A stretch of 64,000 nucleotides of DNA from Saprospiraceae bacterium (GTDB lineage: Bacteria > Bacteroidota > Bacteroidia > Chitinophagales > Saprospiraceae): NCBI GenBank assembly GCA_016710235.1, contig JADJLG010000001.1, positions 671,501 through 735,500 on the forward strand. The letters are read 5' to 3'. Both the position numbers and the translations under genes were made by a program. A model generated the notes under the pieces. The model had not been told where the DNA came from. It searched no databases and worked only from the letters and a program-made list of their open reading frames with translations. Below, in pieces: positions 63,826-64,000 of the stretch (positions are counted from its first letter, which is position 1; each line of letters starts with the position of its first letter).

Positions 63826-64000
63826 GCTGAATATTATGCACGAGGAAAAGTTCTGCTTAGTGCAGAATACTGTGTAGTACACGGTGCGACTGCGCTGGCG
63901 CTCCCTGCAAAATTCGGCCAAAAAATGAAAGTTCAGGAACTCTCAGGATCTGAAGTTCTTTGGAACAGCTATGACGAGAACGGGAAGAAATGGTTTTCTG
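63820..64000 (+). CDS. GYDIA-type GHMP kinase, N-terminal part
   Basis: The frame that is open from a TAA at 63805 to the right edge encodes KAEYYARGKVLLSAEYCVVH, then GATALALPAKFGQKM. This is the N-terminus of a mevalonate-kinase-like GHMP kinase of Bacteroidota. The usual family start comes just a few residues before ARGK, but no in-frame ATG, GTG or TTG exists there; ATA at 63820 is the best-placed codon. The ATG at 63797 is out of frame and stops at 63821. The ATP-binding loop lies beyond the window. The substrate cannot be told. Confidence 0.65.
   Translation, partial: MKAEYYARGKVLLSAEYCVVHGATALALPAKFGQKMKVQELSGSEVLWNSYDENGKKWFS

Noticed and set aside
63631..63921. minus-strand frame of 96 codons at the right edge
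   Set aside because: It is antisense to the GHMP kinase coding region and to its promoter, has an odd Cys/Tyr/Phe-rich composition and no family features.
1..64000. tRNA, rRNA, CRISPR array or replication origin
   Set aside because: I found no cloverleaf-like TTCGAAT arms, no repeat-spacer pattern and no DnaA-box cluster by eye. A tRNAscan or Infernal search would be decisive.

Overview
The window is chromosomal DNA of a member of the Bacteroidota, with AT-rich and densely packed genes. The evidence is the giant type IX secretion (T9SS) translocon SprA next to ruvA, T9SS-type C-terminal sorting domains on exported enzymes, Bacteroidota-specific families (DUF4292, DUF4286, a GYDIA-like GHMP kinase), several promoters resembling the TTTG-N19-TAnnTTTG consensus, and few Shine-Dalgarno sites. 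The class is probably Saprospiria or Chitinophagia, judged only from gene style. I saw no rRNA, tRNA, CRISPR array, prophage or plasmid function. The only mobile element is one decayed IS30-family insertion.

Layout. 1-15.5 kb: the start of a large C25-like exported protein runs off the left edge. It is followed by a GT2 glycosyltransferase and rsmG, then on the minus strand sprA and ruvA, DUF2752 and YqaE/Pmp3-type membrane proteins, a DUF2007-type protein and uvrB. 15.6-20 kb (plus): an alpha/beta hydrolase, an S41 protease, tsaB and two ArsR-type regulators, the second preceded by a promoter and two palindromes. 20.3-26.1 kb (minus): pyk, a TPR protein, a DUF4292 lipoprotein, an EnvC-like protein with a degenerate LytM domain, and lspA. 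26.2-31 kb (plus): acpP, an intrinsic terminator, fabF, rnc, an exported esterase with a T9SS tail, and a sterol-desaturase-family enzyme. 31-36 kb (minus): a PASTA protein, an unusual 891-residue protein made of two D-Ala-D-Ala ligase units in tandem, and a PhoD-type phosphatase. 36-38.6 kb (plus): a carboxypeptidase-regulatory-like protein, metF, and an XRE/S24 repressor with a palindromic operator over its own promoter.

38.9-47.2 kb (minus): a BlaI / M56 / PDZ sensing module with a candidate BlaI operator, a small thiol/metal cluster (thioredoxin, HMA protein, DUF2892 protein, rhodanese), DUF4286 and TPR proteins, and nadE. The IS30 copy (47.2-48.3 kb) lies between nadE and nadB and carries a frameshift. 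50-53.5 kb (plus): an exported S28/S37-type peptidase, lysA and recO. 53.5-57.2 kb (minus): a large reprolysin-like metallopeptidase with a T9SS tail. 57.4-63.6 kb (minus): a surface-glycan operon. Two glycosyltransferases sit at its head, then HddA, GmhA and a fused HddC-GmhB, which together would make GDP-D-glycero-alpha-D-manno-heptose, followed by a CxxC-less thioredoxin-like protein and queE. The right edge holds a promoter and the beginning of a GHMP kinase.

The points most worth a second look are the tandem Ddl fusion, the self-regulatory palindromes (BlaI, S24, ArsR), the terminator inside acpP-fabF, the heptose-enzyme fusion, and the GHMP kinase whose conserved N-terminus has no in-frame standard start codon.
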